Shown here in pieces: positions 35,482-45,509 of a stretch of DNA of 64,000 nt. A program made the translations under genes and the position numbers. The notes below the pieces were generated by a model. The model worked only from the letters and a program-made list of their open reading frames with translations. It was not told the DNA's origin and searched no databases. How positions within the stretch are numbered: position 1 is the first letter of the stretch; each line of letters starts with the position of its first letter. This DNA is from Rheinheimera sp. MM224. GTDB taxonomy: Bacteria > Pseudomonadota > Gammaproteobacteria > Enterobacterales > Alteromonadaceae. The DNA lies in contig NZ_OX352320.1 in assembly GCF_947090785.1 (NCBI RefSeq), forward strand, positions 868,001-932,000, given 5' to 3'.

Positions 35482-38106
35482 ATGTATATGACTTCGGCAC
35501 AACTTCGCCGCGCTTTCCTGGACTTTTTTGCCAGTAAAGGCCACCAAATCGTTAGCAGCAGTTCACTGATCCCGGGCAATGACCCGACTTTACTCTTTAC
35601 CAACGCAGGTATGGTTCAGTTTAAAGATGTGTTTTTAGGTCAGGACAAACGCAGCTACAACCGCGCTGTGACAGCGCAACGTTGTTTGCGTGCCGGCGGT
35701 AAACACAACGATTTAGAAAACGTAGGTTATACAGCCCGTCACCATACCTTCTTTGAAATGTTAGGTAACTTCAGCTTTGGCGATTACTTCAAACAGGACG
35801 CTATTAAATACGCCTGGGAGTTTTTAACTGAAGTAGTGATGCTGCCAAAAGAAAAACTCTGGATCACTGTGTACGCTACAGACGACGAAGCTTTTGATAT
35901 CTGGACCAAAGAAATTGGTGTGCCAGCTGAGCGCGCTATCCGCATTGGTGATAACAAAGGCGCACCTTACGCCTCAGATAACTTCTGGGCTATGGGCGAC
36001 ACAGGTCCTTGTGGTCCTTGTACTGAAATTTTCTACGATCATGGCGATCATATCTGGGGTGGACCACCGGGGTCAGCTGAAGAAGATGGCGACCGTTTTA
36101 TTGAGATCTGGAACAACGTTTTTATGCAGTTTAACCGTCATGCCGATGGCCGGATGGAACCTCTGCCAAAACCAAGCGTGGACACTGGCATGGGCTTAGA
36201 GCGTATTGCAGCTATTTTGCAAAACGTGCACAGCAACTACGAAATTGACACTTTTGCTGCGCTGATTAAAGCCACTGCAGCAATCACAGGCGCTACTGAC
36301 TTAAACGACAAGTCGTTACGTGTAGTGGCCGACCATATCCGCAGCTGTTCATTTTTAGTGGCTGATGGTGTAATGCCATCCAATGAAGGCCGTGGTTATG
36401 TGCTGCGCCGTATTATTCGCCGCGCTATCCGTCATGGCAACAAGCTGGGTGCTAAAGGTGTGTTTTTCAGTAAATTGGTTGGCGCTTTGGCCGAACAAAT
36501 GGGTGAAGCTTACCCAGAGCTTATTGAAAAGCAGGCCGTGATTGAAAAAGTGCTGGCATTAGAAGAAGAGCAGTTTGGTAAAACTTTAGAGCGTGGTCTG
36601 GGTATTCTGGAAGAGGCTTTAGCAGCACTGAATGGCAGTACTGTGATCCCGGGTGAAGTGGCCTTTAAGTTATATGACACTTACGGTTTCCCACTGGATT
36701 TAACCAGTGATGTAGCGCGTGAACGTGGTTTAACTGTGGATCAGGCCGGTTTTGAAGCTTCAATGGAAGCACAACGTAAACGTGCTCAGCAAGCCTCTAA
36801 CTTTGGTGCTGATTACAATCAGGCCTTAACGTCGGCTGTGTGCACTGACTTTACCGGCTACACCCAGATTCAGGGCAAAGCCAAAGTGGTCGAAATTCTG
36901 CTGGAAGGCAATGCAGTCAATGCACTGACAGATGGACAGCAGGCGCTGGTCATCCTGGATCAAACCCCATTTTATGCCGAGTCTGGTGGTCAATCCGGTG
37001 ATGCTGGTGTATTAACACTGGCCAATGGTGCGGTCTTTACCGTGGCAGACACCATCAAAGTAGGTAAAGCATTTGCTCATAAAGGCAGCTTAAAAGGTGC
37101 TTTGGCTATTGGCGATTTAGTGGATGCAGCCATTGATAATGCCCGTCGTGAAGCCATCCGTAAAAACCACTCTGCCACCCACTTATTGCACGCAGCGCTG
37201 CGCACCGTTTTGGGTGAGCATGTGACTCAAAAAGGCTCTTTAGTAGGTTCAGAACGTTTACGTTTTGACTTCTCGCATTTTGAAGCGGTAAAAGCGGATG
37301 AAATCCGCCGTATCGAGCAAATGGTCAACGAGCAAGTGCAACAAAACCACGAAGTGCTGACTCGTCTGATGAATGTCGATGATGCTAAAGCCGCAGGCGC
37401 TATGGCGCTGTTTGGTGAAAAATACGATGACGAAGTGCGTGTGCTGAGCATGGGCGACTTCTCGATTGAACTCTGTGGTGGTACTCACGTGTCTCGCACC
37501 GGTGATATCGGCTTATTCAAAATTGTGGTCGAAAGCGGTATAGCTGCTGGTATTCGCCGTATTGAAGCTGTGACTGGCGAAGGCGCTTTAGCTTTTGTGC
37601 ATAAGCTGGAACAACAAGCTCAAACTGTGGCTTCGATGCTGAAGGGAGATGTATTTTCTATTGCTGAAAAAGTGCAGCAAGCGATGGACAGCCGCAAAGC
37701 CTTAGAGAAAGAGCTGGAGCAATTAAAAGCTAAGCTCGCCAGCGCTGCCGGTGCTTCTTTGCTGGAGCAGGTGCAGGTGATCAATGGCGTTAAAGTGTTG
37801 ATTGCAGAGCTTAAAGGTGCTGATCCAAAAGCCTTCCGTACTATGGTGGATGAGCTGAAGAACAAATTAGGTTCAGGCATTTTGTTATTAGCCACAGCTG
37901 CTGAAGGCAAAGTCAGTTTAATCGCTGGTGTCACCTCTGATTTAACCGCCAAAGTACAGGCTGGCCAGCTGATTGGCTGGGCTGCAGAACAAGTAGGTGG
38001 TAAAGGCGGTGGTAAGCCGGATTTAGCTCAGGCGGGTGGTACCGATGTGGCTGCTTTACCTGGTGTACTGAAAGCTGCTGCCGACTATATTGCGGCTAAG
38101 CTGTAA
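35482..38106 (+). CDS. alaS: Alanine-tRNA ligase
   Basis: An 874-residue class II synthetase, normal length. The catalytic core starts with [13 protein letters not shown] and includes [20 protein letters not shown]. The editing domain carries the metal-binding [12 protein letters not shown] and [13 protein letters not shown]-terminal coiled coil and C-Ala domain ([12 protein letters not shown]) follow. Both the ATG at 35482 and that at 35488 are possible starts. lysC starts only 6 bases after its stop. Confidence 0.98.
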   Translation: MYMTSAQLRRAFLDFFASKGHQIVSSSSLIPGNDPTLLFTNAGMVQFKDVFLGQDKRSYNRAVTAQRCLRAGGKHNDLENVGYTARHHTFFEMLGNFSFGDYFKQDAIKYAWEFLTEVVMLPKEKLWITVYATDDEAFDIWTKEIGVPAERAIRIGDNKGAPYASDNFWAMGDTGPCGPCTEIFYDHGDHIWGGPPGSAEEDGDRFIEIWNNVFMQFNRHADGRMEPLPKPSVDTGMGLERIAAILQNVHSNYEIDTFAALIKATAAITGATDLNDKSLRVVADHIRSCSFLVADGVMPSNEGRGYVLRRIIRRAIRHGNKLGAKGVFFSKLVGALAEQMGEAYPELIEKQAVIEKVLALEEEQFGKTLERGLGILEEALAALNGSTVIPGEVAFKLYDTYGFPLDLTSDVARERGLTVDQAGFEASMEAQRKRAQQASNFGADYNQALTSAVCTDFTGYTQIQGKAKVVEILLEGNAVNALTDGQQALVILDQTPFYAESGGQSGDAGVLTLANGAVFTVADTIKVGKAFAHKGSLKGALAIGDLVDAAIDNARREAIRKNHSATHLLHAALRTVLGEHVTQKGSLVGSERLRFDFSHFEAVKADEIRRIEQMVNEQVQQNHEVLTRLMNVDDAKAAGAMALFGEKYDDEVRVLSMGDFSIELCGGTHVSRTGDIGLFKIVVESGIAAGIRRIEAVTGEGALAFVHKLEQQAQTVASMLKGDVFSIAEKVQQAMDSRKALEKELEQLKAKLASAAGASLLEQVQVINGVKVLIAELKGADPKAFRTMVDELKNKLGSGILLLATAAEGKVSLIAGVTSDLTAKVQAGQLIGWAAEQVGGKGGGKPDLAQAGGTDVAALPGVLKAAADYIAAKL

Positions 38107-38112
38107 AGCTCA

Positions 38113-39321
38113 GTGGCTTTATATGTACAAAAATTCGGGGGTACCTCAGTAGGTACCCCACAACGTATCGAAGCAGTGGCAGAACAGGTCATTCAGACTG
38201 TGCATGCCGGTCATAAAGTGGTGGTGGTGGTGTCTGCTATGGCAGGCGAAACCAACAGGCTGCTTGGGCTGGCACATCAGATTGACAGTCGTCCTTCTAC
38301 CCGCGAACTGGATATGTTAGCCGCAAGCGGTGAGCAGGTCAGTATTGCTTTGCTGGCGATGGCGCTGATTAAACGGGGTCATCCGGCTGTATCATTGCTG
38401 GCCGATCAGATTGGTATTCTGACCGACAATAAATTCAGTCGTGCGCGTATTTTATCTGTTGGCACTGAACGTTTATGGCAGGAGCTGGAGCAAGGCCATA
38501 TTGTGATCGCTGCTGGTTTTCAGGGCCGGGATATTGAAGGCAATATCACCACCTTAGGTCGTGGTGGTTCTGATACCACAGCAGTGGCTTTAGCCGCAGC
38601 CTTAAAAGCTGACGAGTGCCAGATATTTACCGATGTCGACGGCATTTACAGCATGGACCCACGAATTTGTGCTGATGCGTTCCGGCTGCCTCATGTAGAT
38701 GCATCCAGTATGCTTGAGCTGGCCAGTTTAGGCGCCAAAGTATTGCATTCCCGCTCTGTCGAATATGCGGCTATGCATCAGGTGCCGGTACGGGTGTTAT
38801 CCAGCTTCAGGCCTGATCAGGGAACTTTAGTGTGTTATGAGGACCAGACAATGAGTGTACCAGCGGTGACAGGACTGGCATGCCAGACCGGCGAAGTCTG
38901 GTTGGAGCTGAATGAGCTCAGTAGTGAGCTACATATCGCATTACTGAAGGAGTTCGCCCGTTTAGCTATTGAGACCGATATGTTAAAGGTGCAGTATGCG
39001 CCGTCAGGTTTAGTACAGATGCAGTTCAGTTTGAACCAAAATGATCTGAATACTGTAGAAGATATTTGTAATGAACTGAAAAAGAAGCAAAATTTTACGC
39101 TGCAAAGCAGGAAGTCTTTGGGCAAGTTATCTATAGTAGGGATAGGGCTGAAATCAAATCCTGCCATTACAGCGACAGTATTTGAACAATTGCAGTTATT
39201 AGCCGTGCAGGTTGTGGCTGTCAGTTGTGCCGAAATTAAATTATCTATCGTCGTGCCAGAGACTGAATTGAATAAAGTAGCTGTCGCTTTACATACTGCC
39301 TTATTGGGTTCAGTTAATTAA
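38113..39321 (+). CDS. lysC: Aspartate kinase
   Basis: A 402-residue monofunctional aspartokinase: kinase domain with KFGGTSVG (residues 7-14) and GRGGSDTTAVALAAAL, followed by two ACT domains (about 255-400) that bind inhibitory amino acids. It makes aspartyl phosphate for lysine, threonine and methionine synthesis. The start is GTG. The 6-base gap to alaS leaves no room for a lysine riboswitch, so its expression follows alaS or an internal promoter. Confidence 0.95.
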   Translation: MALYVQKFGGTSVGTPQRIEAVAEQVIQTVHAGHKVVVVVSAMAGETNRLLGLAHQIDSRPSTRELDMLAASGEQVSIALLAMALIKRGHPAVSLLADQIGILTDNKFSRARILSVGTERLWQELEQGHIVIAAGFQGRDIEGNITTLGRGGSDTTAVALAAALKADECQIFTDVDGIYSMDPRICADAFRLPHVDASSMLELASLGAKVLHSRSVEYAAMHQVPVRVLSSFRPDQGTLVCYEDQTMSVPAVTGLACQTGEVWLELNELSSELHIALLKEFARLAIETDMLKVQYAPSGLVQMQFSLNQNDLNTVEDICNELKKKQNFTLQSRKSLGKLSIVGIGLKSNPAITATVFEQLQLLAVQVVAVSCAEIKLSIVVPETELNKVAVALHTALLGSVN

Positions 39322-39404
39322 TTTCAAGGTTTTCATAAATTTGTCAGCTGAGTTATCATACAACTGACAGGTCTGCGCAGTACGATCAAACAAGCGCAAC
39401 TATT

Positions 39405-39431
39405 GGAAGCTGGGATCATACAAAAGGAGCA
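39405..39431 (+). promoter_or_regulatory. csrA leader with three GGA motifs
   Basis: GGA triplets occur at 39405-39407, 39413-39415 and 39426-39428, the last within the ribosome site AAAAGGAGC. CsrA dimers bind GGA in leaders and block ribosome entry, and csrA is autoregulated in E. coli. Autorepression here is therefore an inference. Confidence 0.4.
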
Positions 39432-39435
39432 AAGA

Positions 39436-39639
39436 ATGCTTATTTTAACGCGTCGTGTTGGTGAGACACTGATGATTGGTGATGAAGTCACGGTCACAGT
39501 TTTAGGCGTCAAAGGAAATCAGGTTCGTATCGGTGTGAATGCACCAAAAGAAGTTTCAGTGCACAGAGAAGAGATTTATATGCGCATTCAGGCTGAAAAA
39601 GGCACCCCAGGTGGCTTTAGCGGCGATGACGATCAATAA
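39436..39639 (+). CDS. csrA: Carbon storage regulator
   Basis: A 67-residue RNA-binding dimer. The sequence [18 protein letters not shown], the RNA-contacting Leu4 and Arg44-region ([10 protein letters not shown]) and the length are those of CsrA. It represses or stabilises mRNAs carrying GGA motifs and controls carbon flow, motility and biofilm. The ATG at 39436 has a perfect AAAAGGAG site. The 11 extra upstream codons have no counterpart in the family. Confidence 0.97.
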   Translation: MLILTRRVGETLMIGDEVTVTVLGVKGNQVRIGVNAPKEVSVHREEIYMRIQAEKGTPGGFSGDDDQ

Positions 39640-39750
39640 GTTTTAAGCTTTATCATTTTTAGAAATTGTATATTTTTAACGCTTTGTAGCGAATATTTAG
39701 TCGAATTGTTTAAAAGGTCAGCAAACGCGCTTTCCAGCTCCAAAAATTGT

Positions 39751-39778
39751 TTGACTTATTTTCCTGAGACATTAATAT
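39751..39778 (+). promoter_or_regulatory. Promoter of the tRNA-Ser/tRNA-Arg operon
   Basis: TTGACT at 39751-39756 and TAATAT at 39773-39778 with a 16-base spacer, followed by a GC-rich stretch (ACGCCGC), as is usual for stable-RNA promoters under stringent control. Confidence 0.7.
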
Positions 39779-39797
39779 ACACGCCGCAACGTAGTGC

Positions 39798-39887
39798 GGA
39801 GAAGTGGCCGAGTGGCTGAAGGCGCACCCCTGCTAAGGGTGTATAGGGGAAACTCTATCGAGGGTTCGAATCCCTCCTTCTCCGCCA
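39798..39887 (+). tRNA. tRNA-Ser (GCU)
   Basis: Ninety bases with acceptor GGAGAAG/CTTCTCC, discriminator G, encoded CCA, anticodon loop CTGCTAA (anticodon GCT at 39832-39834) and a long variable arm, as in class II tRNAs. Confidence 0.97.
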
Positions 39888-39904
39888 GTTGTACTGTTAA
39901 GATT

Positions 39905-39981
39905 GGATGCATAGCTCAGCTGGATAGAGTACTCGGCTACGAACCGAGCGGTCGGAGGTTCGAATCCTCCTGCGTCCACCA
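39905..39981 (+). tRNA. tRNA-Arg (ACG), copy 1
   Basis: Seventy-seven bases with acceptor GGATGCA/TGCGTCC (one G-T pair), anticodon ACG and encoded CCA. The A34 is expected to be edited to inosine to read CGU, CGC and CGA. Confidence 0.97.
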
Positions 39982-40020
39982 CTTAACTACAACGACGAAG
40001 CAAAAAAGAAAGTACCAGAT

Positions 40021-40097
40021 GGATGCATAGCTCAGCTGGATAGAGTACTCGGCTACGAACCGAGCGGTCGGAGGTTCGAATCCTCCTGCGTCCACCA
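40021..40097 (+). tRNA. tRNA-Arg (ACG), copy 2
   Basis: Identical to copy 1 over all 77 bases. The two copies are 39 bases apart, and the last ends just before the operon terminator. Confidence 0.97.
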
Positions 40098-40102
40098 CAA
40101 CT

Positions 40103-40130
40103 AAACCTGCTAAGTGCAGGTTTTTTTGTT
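40103..40130 (+). terminator. Terminator of the tRNA operon
   Basis: AAACCTGC (40103-40110) pairs with GCAGGTTT (40116-40123) around a 5-base loop, followed by a T-rich run to 40133. Confidence 0.9.
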
Positions 40131-40161
40131 TTTAGAATTCAACAAAATAAAGCTCTTAGTG

Positions 40162-40278
40162 GACGTGAGGAGGTGAGATCCTCCGTCAGGTTCGACAAAA
40201 TCGCTGGGAGCGATTTTGGACGAGCGAAGCTCGGCCCGCAGGGCTCGTGGCAGGACAGCCACGAGCAATCCTCCTGCC
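40162..40278. repeat. Cluster of five adjacent hairpins
   Basis: Five stems follow each other: 40162-40187 (GACG, GAGGA and their complements), 40197-40217 (AAAATCGCT, 3-base loop, 9 pairs), 40221-40233 (CGAGC-GAA-GCTCG), 40234-40244 (GCCC/GGGC), and 40243-40266 (GCTCGTGGC, 6-base loop, 9 pairs). An alternative stem, GGCAGGA 40249-40255 with TCCTGCC 40272-40278, excludes the last one. There is no convincing reading frame. It may be a dispersed palindromic repeat or a structured RNA after the tRNA operon. Confidence 0.6.
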
Positions 40279-40356
40279 GCGAACTATTTGCTTCAACAGT
40301 TTCTCTTTTGCTCTTTCGAGTTCCAGCAGAGTTCCAATCCAACCCAAACCCAAACC

Positions 40357-40773
40357 CTAAGCCGCCCGTTCCCCCCCATAGCACTCCCCAAGCGTAGCCT
40401 CTAGCGCTCTAACCACCTGACCTCTATTCAGCACCCCAACCACCACACCATTCTCAAGCACAGGCAGCTGATGCAAATGCAGGCTGGTAAAGATCACTGC
40501 ACTATCCACCACGCTATCGGACGTCAGCACAGTGACCACCTTTTTACTCATCACTTGCGCTATGGTGTTGTGCAGGCTGCAGAAATAGCTGGCGTGTAAC
40601 ATAGCGGCTAAACAGTCCTGCTCAGACAAATAACCGACCAGGTTATTCTCTTTATCAAACACTGGTGCGCCAGTCAGGTTAAACTGTCGCAGTTGCTGCA
40701 CAGCCTGAACTATCGTATCGTCTTGTTGCAGGCGTGGAAATTCACGCTGGAATATATCTTGTACTTTGCTCAT
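40357..40773 (-). CDS. CBS-domain protein
   Basis: A 138-residue protein consisting of two CBS motifs (about residues 8-62 and 70-128), without any catalytic domain. GAPVFDKENNLVGYLSEQDCL and QLPVLENGVVVGVLNR are the typical second-strand segments. Pairs of CBS domains bind adenine nucleotides and regulate partners. The partner is unknown. A strong AAAGGAGA site precedes the ATG. Its 3' end borders the hairpin cluster. A second stand-alone CBS protein is at 60717-61172. Confidence 0.88.
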   Translation of the reverse strand: MSKVQDIFQREFPRLQQDDTIVQAVQQLRQFNLTGAPVFDKENNLVGYLSEQDCLAAMLHASYFCSLHNTIAQVMSKKVVTVLTSDSVVDSAVIFTSLHLHQLPVLENGVVVGVLNRGQVVRALEATLGECYGGERAA

Positions 40774-40958
40774 GGTTATTCTCCTTTGAAGCTATGGAGA
40801 CAGCATAAGCCCGATAAATGCTTCGATGAAAACGAATTAATAAGCTTGCCAGTATCGTAATTTTTGATTAGAAAACTGGATAACAAGTAGGGAAGGGGCC
40901 TTAAAGGAATGAAACGTATGTTTTATGTGCAGTTAAATCAGTGCAGACAGATTTTTGC

Positions 40959-40986
40959 TTTACCTTTGAACTCTCTTTTGTATAAT
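40959..40986 (+). promoter_or_regulatory. Promoter of tRNA-Trp and holD
   Basis: A perfect -10 TATAAT at 40981-40986 with TTTACC at 40959-40964 (16 bases) as the possible -35, followed by a GC-rich GGCGCC discriminator. The 228 bases between the CBS gene and the tRNA show no other feature. Confidence 0.65.
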
Positions 40987-41001
40987 GGCGCCTCCAACGC
41001 T

Positions 41002-41078
41002 AGGGGCATAGTTCCAATTGGTAGAACAGCGGTCTCCAAAACCGATGGTTGGGGGTTCGAATCCCTCTGCCCCTGCCA
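41002..41078 (+). tRNA. tRNA-Trp (CCA)
   Basis: Acceptor AGGGGCA/TGCCCCT, discriminator G, encoded CCA, anticodon CCA at 41036-41038, and T-loop GGTTCGAATCC. It stands alone, directly before holD. Confidence 0.96.
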
Positions 41079-41090
41079 CTTCATTTTGAT

Positions 41091-41498
41091 ATGAATTCTT
41101 TATCGTCTAAGCAGCAACTGCTGCACTTACTCCAGATACAACCACTTGAATTACATCAAGAGTTTTCTGCTATGGCCAAAACGCCTGAAGCTGAAATTGG
41201 TGTGCTGGCAGAAGCTGTTGCTACTATCAAAGCTGTAGTTGAGGCTATCGAACCAGCAGTGCCTGTTGATACTGAATCATACGCTGAACAGGACCAGGAA
41301 CCAGACCCGGAACTGACCTTCTGCAAAGACGTCTTCGTGGCGCTCAACGAGTATCAACCAGAGCTGCAGTGGCGGTTAAACCCGGCCAGTACTGAACCTA
41401 TGTTGCAAAACGGACTCTTAGTAACACCTTCGATTGAATTATTACAGTCAGCCCAGCAGAAAAAGCTGCTCTGGTTGTGCCTCCAGCAAGAGAGCTGA
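41091..41498 (+). CDS. holD: DNA polymerase III psi subunit, HolD-like
   Basis: A 135-residue acidic protein. The C-terminal LLVTPSIELLQSAQQKKLLW resembles the end of E. coli HolD, and the gene precedes rimI by 3 bases as in E. coli, so the assignment rests on weak similarity plus order. The Psi subunit links the clamp loader to single-strand-binding protein. The middle (about residues 25-75) is rich in Ala, Glu and Val and probably unstructured. The ATG at 41091 lies 12 bases after the tRNA-Trp CCA, without a clear ribosome site. Confidence 0.75.
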   Translation: MNSLSSKQQLLHLLQIQPLELHQEFSAMAKTPEAEIGVLAEAVATIKAVVEAIEPAVPVDTESYAEQDQEPDPELTFCKDVFVALNEYQPELQWRLNPASTEPMLQNGLLVTPSIELLQSAQQKKLLWLCLQQES

Positions 41499-41501
41499 TG
41501 C

Positions 41502-41948
41502 ATGCCGTTAATACGTAGTGCCACCCCTGCCGATATCCCTGCGATGTTGCAGATAGAACAAAGCGCCAATAGTCATCCCTGGTCGGAAGGCACCTTTAAC
41601 ACCTGCTTTAGCGAACGTTATTTTAATGCGGTGTTGATGGATGATAACGACGCCATCATAGGTTTTTACATAGGCGAAAAAGTCGCAGTAGAAGCCAGTT
41701 TATTTAATATTGGTGTGGCGCCAAAAGCTCAGGGCCAAGGTTATGGCCAGCAACTGATGCAGCACTTTATTGCTCAGGCCCAGAATTTAGAAGCACTGGA
41801 CTGCTGGCTGGAAGTTCGCCAATCCAATGCCAATGCTATTAAGTTGTATGAAAAATGTGGGTTTATTCAAACCGGTTTACGCCCCAGTTACTACCCAACG
41901 GCAACAGGCCGTGAAGACGCCATTTTAATGGCTTTGCCCTTAGGCTAA
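41502..41948 (+). CDS. rimI: Ribosomal protein S18 alanine N-acetyltransferase
   Basis: A 148-residue GNAT enzyme. The acetyl-CoA motif is VAPKAQGQGYGQQL and the substrate part ends with LEVRQSNANAIKLYEKCGF, which is characteristic of RimI. It acetylates the N-terminal alanine of S18. It forms a pair with holD. Confidence 0.92.
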   Translation: MPLIRSATPADIPAMLQIEQSANSHPWSEGTFNTCFSERYFNAVLMDDNDAIIGFYIGEKVAVEASLFNIGVAPKAQGQGYGQQLMQHFIAQAQNLEALDCWLEVRQSNANAIKLYEKCGFIQTGLRPSYYPTATGREDAILMALPLG

Positions 41949-42112
41949 AGTTAAATCGTCTCTCCAGAACGATAATTTCCAGAGCAAAGTGGCTAAATTC
42001 TGTGCCTACGCTCTGCTTGCTGTTATAATCGCGCGAAATTTCCTATATAACCCAAGCCCACTCTGCTTCTTGGCTATGTTGTGGGCTTCGTTTATTGATC
42101 AAGTTGGATGGC

Positions 42113-43699
42113 ATGACTACCGAACTGTTTTTAGAAGAAATTAACAAACGCCGCACTTTTGCGATCATCTCTCACCCGGATGCCGGTAAAACCACTATCA
42201 CTGAAAAAGTGTTGTTGTTTGGACAGTTGATCCAAAAGGCAGGTACGGTCAAAGGTAAAAAGTCTGGCCAATACGCCACCTCCGACTGGATGGAAATGGA
42301 GAAAGAGCGGGGCATTTCGGTCACGACTTCTGTAATGCAGTTCCCTTATGCGGATTGCTTAGTCAACCTGCTTGATACTCCAGGTCACGAAGACTTCTCG
42401 GAAGATACCTACCGTACTTTAACGGCGGTGGATTCCTGCTTAATGGTGATTGACGGCGCTAAAGGTGTTGAAGACCGTACCATTAAACTGATGGAAGTCA
42501 CCCGTTTACGTGACACGCCTATCATCACTTTTATGAACAAAATGGACCGCGATATTCGTGATCCCGTTGATTTATTAGATGAAGTGGAAAGCGTTTTAAA
42601 GATCGCCTGTGCTCCAATCACCTGGCCAATCGCCTCGGGTAAAGAGTTTAAAGGTGTCTATCACATTTATCGTGACGAAATTATTTTATACAAATCAGGT
42701 ATGGGCCATACCATCCAGGAAGTGGATGTGATTAAAGGCATCAACAACCCTGAATTGGATAAACGAGTGGGTTATTATGCTGGTCAGTTGCGCGAAGAAA
42801 TGGAGCTGGTCAAAGGCGCAAGCCATGAGTTTGACTTAGAGCTGTTCCGTAAAGGTGAATTAACCCCAGTGTTTTTTGGTACTGCTTTAGGTAACTTTGG
42901 TGTGGATCATATGCTGGACGGTTTAACCGAATGGGCGCCCGCACCACAACACCGTAATACCACCACTCGTGTGATTGAGCCGTCTGAACCTGCGTTTACC
43001 GGTTTTGTCTTTAAAATTCAGGCCAACATGGACCCGAAACACCGTGACCGCGTGGCTTTTTTACGCATCTGTTCAGGTAAATATGAAAAGGGCATGAAAA
43101 TGCACCATGTGCGTATTGGCAAAGACATGCTGGTACCACAGGCTTTAACCTTTTTAGCAGGCGATCGTGAACACGTTGAACAAGCGTTTCCTGGCGATAT
43201 CATAGGTTTACATAACCACGGCACTATTCAGATTGGTGATACTTTTACCTCTGGCGAGAAGTTTAACTTCACTGGTATCCCAAACTTTGCGCCTGAATTA
43301 TTCCGCCGTATTCGTTTGCGTGATCCACTGAAACAAAAGCAGCTGCTCAAAGGTCTAGTACAGTTGTCAGAAGAAGGTGCTGTGCAGGTATTCCGTCCGC
43401 TGGATAACAACGATTTGATCGTAGGCGCTGTTGGTGTGCTGCAGTTTGACGTCGTGGTGCATCGCTTAAAATCTGAATACAGCGTCGATGCTATTTACGA
43501 AAGCGTCAACGTGACGACTGCGCGTTGGGTTTATAGCGACGATCATAAAGCCATGACCGAATTAAAGAGCAAAGCCAGCATGAACTTAGCATTAGACGGC
43601 GGTGATAACCTGACCTATCTGGCTCCTACTATGGTCAACCTGAACTTGTCGATAGAACGTTATCCTAAGATCAAATTCCATAAGACCCGTGAACATTAA
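42113..43699 (+). CDS. prfC: Peptide chain release factor 3
   Basis: A 528-residue translational GTPase. The G1 loop is SHPDAGKTT, switch [19 protein letters not shown]4 NKMDRD, and the whole length matches E. coli RF3. It recycles RF1/RF2 after termination. The ATG at 42113, with GGATGG before it, is preferred to a TTG at 42095. Confidence 0.97.
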   Translation: MTTELFLEEINKRRTFAIISHPDAGKTTITEKVLLFGQLIQKAGTVKGKKSGQYATSDWMEMEKERGISVTTSVMQFPYADCLVNLLDTPGHEDFSEDTYRTLTAVDSCLMVIDGAKGVEDRTIKLMEVTRLRDTPIITFMNKMDRDIRDPVDLLDEVESVLKIACAPITWPIASGKEFKGVYHIYRDEIILYKSGMGHTIQEVDVIKGINNPELDKRVGYYAGQLREEMELVKGASHEFDLELFRKGELTPVFFGTALGNFGVDHMLDGLTEWAPAPQHRNTTTRVIEPSEPAFTGFVFKIQANMDPKHRDRVAFLRICSGKYEKGMKMHHVRIGKDMLVPQALTFLAGDREHVEQAFPGDIIGLHNHGTIQIGDTFTSGEKFNFTGIPNFAPELFRRIRLRDPLKQKQLLKGLVQLSEEGAVQVFRPLDNNDLIVGAVGVLQFDVVVHRLKSEYSVDAIYESVNVTTARWVYSDDHKAMTELKSKASMNLALDGGDNLTYLAPTMVNLNLSIERYPKIKFHKTREH

Positions 43700-43723
43700 T
43701 TCAGGATCGAGCAAAGGTTTGTT

Positions 43724-45463
43724 ATGAATATCAAAGAATTATTATCCGCCAAAACCCAAGCCGCTATGGTAGCTTTAGGTTTGCCTGCCGATACCAATAC
43801 GGCTGTCACCATCAGCACTAAAGTTGAATTTGGTGATTACCAGATCAACGGTGCTATGGCGGCTGCCAAGTTATTAAAAACCAATCCCCGTGCTTTGGCA
43901 GAACAGCTGGTGCAACAACTGGATTTAGCCGATATGGCTGAAAAAGTGGAGATTGCAGGCCCGGGTTTTATTAACGTCACTTTACGTAAAGACTGGTTAG
44001 CGACACAGCTGGTGGGCGCTTCACAAAACCCTCGTTTAACTTTAAGCGCAAATCCAGCCCCGCAAACTGTAGTAGTAGATTACTCAGCGCCTAACCTGGC
44101 TAAAGAGATGCACGTTGGCCATTTGCGCTCCACCATTATTGGCGACGCAGTCGTGCGTTGTCTGGAATTCTGGGGCGATAAAGTCATTCGTCAGAACCAT
44201 ATGGGCGACTGGGGTACGCAGTTTGGTATGTTGATTGCGCATCTGGAAGACAAGCTTGCAGCTGGTATCGACTTAGAGCAAGTGGCTTTAGCCGACCTGG
44301 AAGACTTCTACCGCGAAGCGAAAAAACGTTTTGACGATGAAGACGGTTTTGCCGATAAGTCGCGTGATTACGTGGTGAAATTACAAAGTGGCGACGCGCA
44401 CTGCCAAAAGTTATGGCAGTTGTTTATCGACACTTCTGTCAAGCATAGCGACGATGTGTATAAAACCTTAAAAGTCACTTTAGGCCATGAGCATATCAAG
44501 CCTGAAAGTGCGTATAACTCTATGCTGCAGCCTATAGTCGACAGCTTAAAACAGCAGGGTTTAGCTGTGGAGAGTGAAGGCGCCTTAGTGGTGTTTTTAC
44601 ATGAACTGGCTGATAAAGAAGGTAATCCTTCGCCTTTTATCGTGCAAAAAACCGGTGGGGGCTTCCTGTACGCGACTACAGATTTAGCGGCCTGCCAGTA
44701 CCGTAGCTTTGATTTAGCAGCTGATCGCATCGTAATTTTTACCGATGCCCGTCAGGCGCTGCACTTTAAACAAGTGGAATTAGTGGCCCGTAAAGCCGGC
44801 TTGTTAAAAGACCACGTCGCTTATGATCATTGCCCCTTTGGCACCATGATGGGTGAAGACGGTAAGCCGTTTAAAACCCGTACCGGTGGCACTGTTAAAT
44901 TGGCTGAATTGTTAGAAGAAGCCGTAGTGCGTGCTCAGGCAGTGGTAGAGCAAAAATCCTCTGATTTAAGCGCTGAAGAAATGGCTGAAGTGGCGCGCAA
45001 AGTAGGTATAGGTGCAGTGAAGTTTGCTGACTTATCGAAAAACCGGACCAGCGATTACGTCTTTAGCTGGGATGCGATGTTAAGTTTTGAAGGTGCCACA
45101 GCCCCTTACCTGCAATACGCTTATACCCGTGTCAGCGGTATTTTGCGCCGTGCTGGTATAGATGAGAGCTTTGTAGCTCCGCTACAACTTTTAGAAGATC
45201 AGGAAAAGCAGTTAGCAGTCAAACTGTTACGCTTAGAAGAAACTTTACAGGCCGTGATGAAAGATGCTGTGCCTAACCTGCTGTGTAACTACTTATACGA
45301 GTTATCCAGCCAGTTTATGAGTTTCTACGAAGCTTGCCCTATTTTAAAAGAAGGCATTGAACCAGACCTGAAAAACAGCCGTTTAATGCTGAGTATTCTG
45401 GTGGCCCGTACCTTAAAACAAGGTTTAGACTTATTAGGTATTGAGGTAATGGAGCGGATGTAA
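43724..45463 (+). CDS. argS: Arginine-tRNA ligase
   Basis: A 579-residue class I synthetase with the HIGH-type motif VGHLRS in [15 protein letters not shown], the preceding Arg-tRNA synthetase N-domain (residues 1-85), [14 protein letters not shown] and the C-terminal anticodon-binding DALR domain. It starts 24 bases after prfC, with no terminator between. Confidence 0.97.
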   Translation: MNIKELLSAKTQAAMVALGLPADTNTAVTISTKVEFGDYQINGAMAAAKLLKTNPRALAEQLVQQLDLADMAEKVEIAGPGFINVTLRKDWLATQLVGASQNPRLTLSANPAPQTVVVDYSAPNLAKEMHVGHLRSTIIGDAVVRCLEFWGDKVIRQNHMGDWGTQFGMLIAHLEDKLAAGIDLEQVALADLEDFYREAKKRFDDEDGFADKSRDYVVKLQSGDAHCQKLWQLFIDTSVKHSDDVYKTLKVTLGHEHIKPESAYNSMLQPIVDSLKQQGLAVESEGALVVFLHELADKEGNPSPFIVQKTGGGFLYATTDLAACQYRSFDLAADRIVIFTDARQALHFKQVELVARKAGLLKDHVAYDHCPFGTMMGEDGKPFKTRTGGTVKLAELLEEAVVRAQAVVEQKSSDLSAEEMAEVARKVGIGAVKFADLSKNRTSDYVFSWDAMLSFEGATAPYLQYAYTRVSGILRRAGIDESFVAPLQLLEDQEKQLAVKLLRLEETLQAVMKDAVPNLLCNYLYELSSQFMSFYEACPILKEGIEPDLKNSRLMLSILVARTLKQGLDLLGIEVMERM

Positions 45464-45509
45464 TCCGCTCTGGATTTTTAGAACTCATTCGCTGCTAAAG
45501 GTAAGACTG

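Noticed and set aside
38100..38112. Lysine riboswitch before lysC
   Set aside because: Only 6 bases separate alaS and lysC, so there is no leader.
39905..40097. Repeat-spacer pattern of the two tRNA-Arg copies as a CRISPR-like array
   Set aside because: The repeated unit folds as a complete tRNA with CCA, and there are only two copies.
40186..40200. T-loop-like GGTTCGA suggesting a tRNA remnant in the hairpin cluster
   Set aside because: The bases around it do not form a T-stem, and no acceptor or anticodon stem can be built.
40173..40404. Two overlapping plus-strand frames in the hairpin cluster
   Set aside because: They are created by palindromic GC-rich sequence and run into the end of the CBS gene on the other strand.
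40909..41094. Short frame crossing tRNA-Trp
   Set aside because: It reads through a certain tRNA gene, so it is not a plausible protein.
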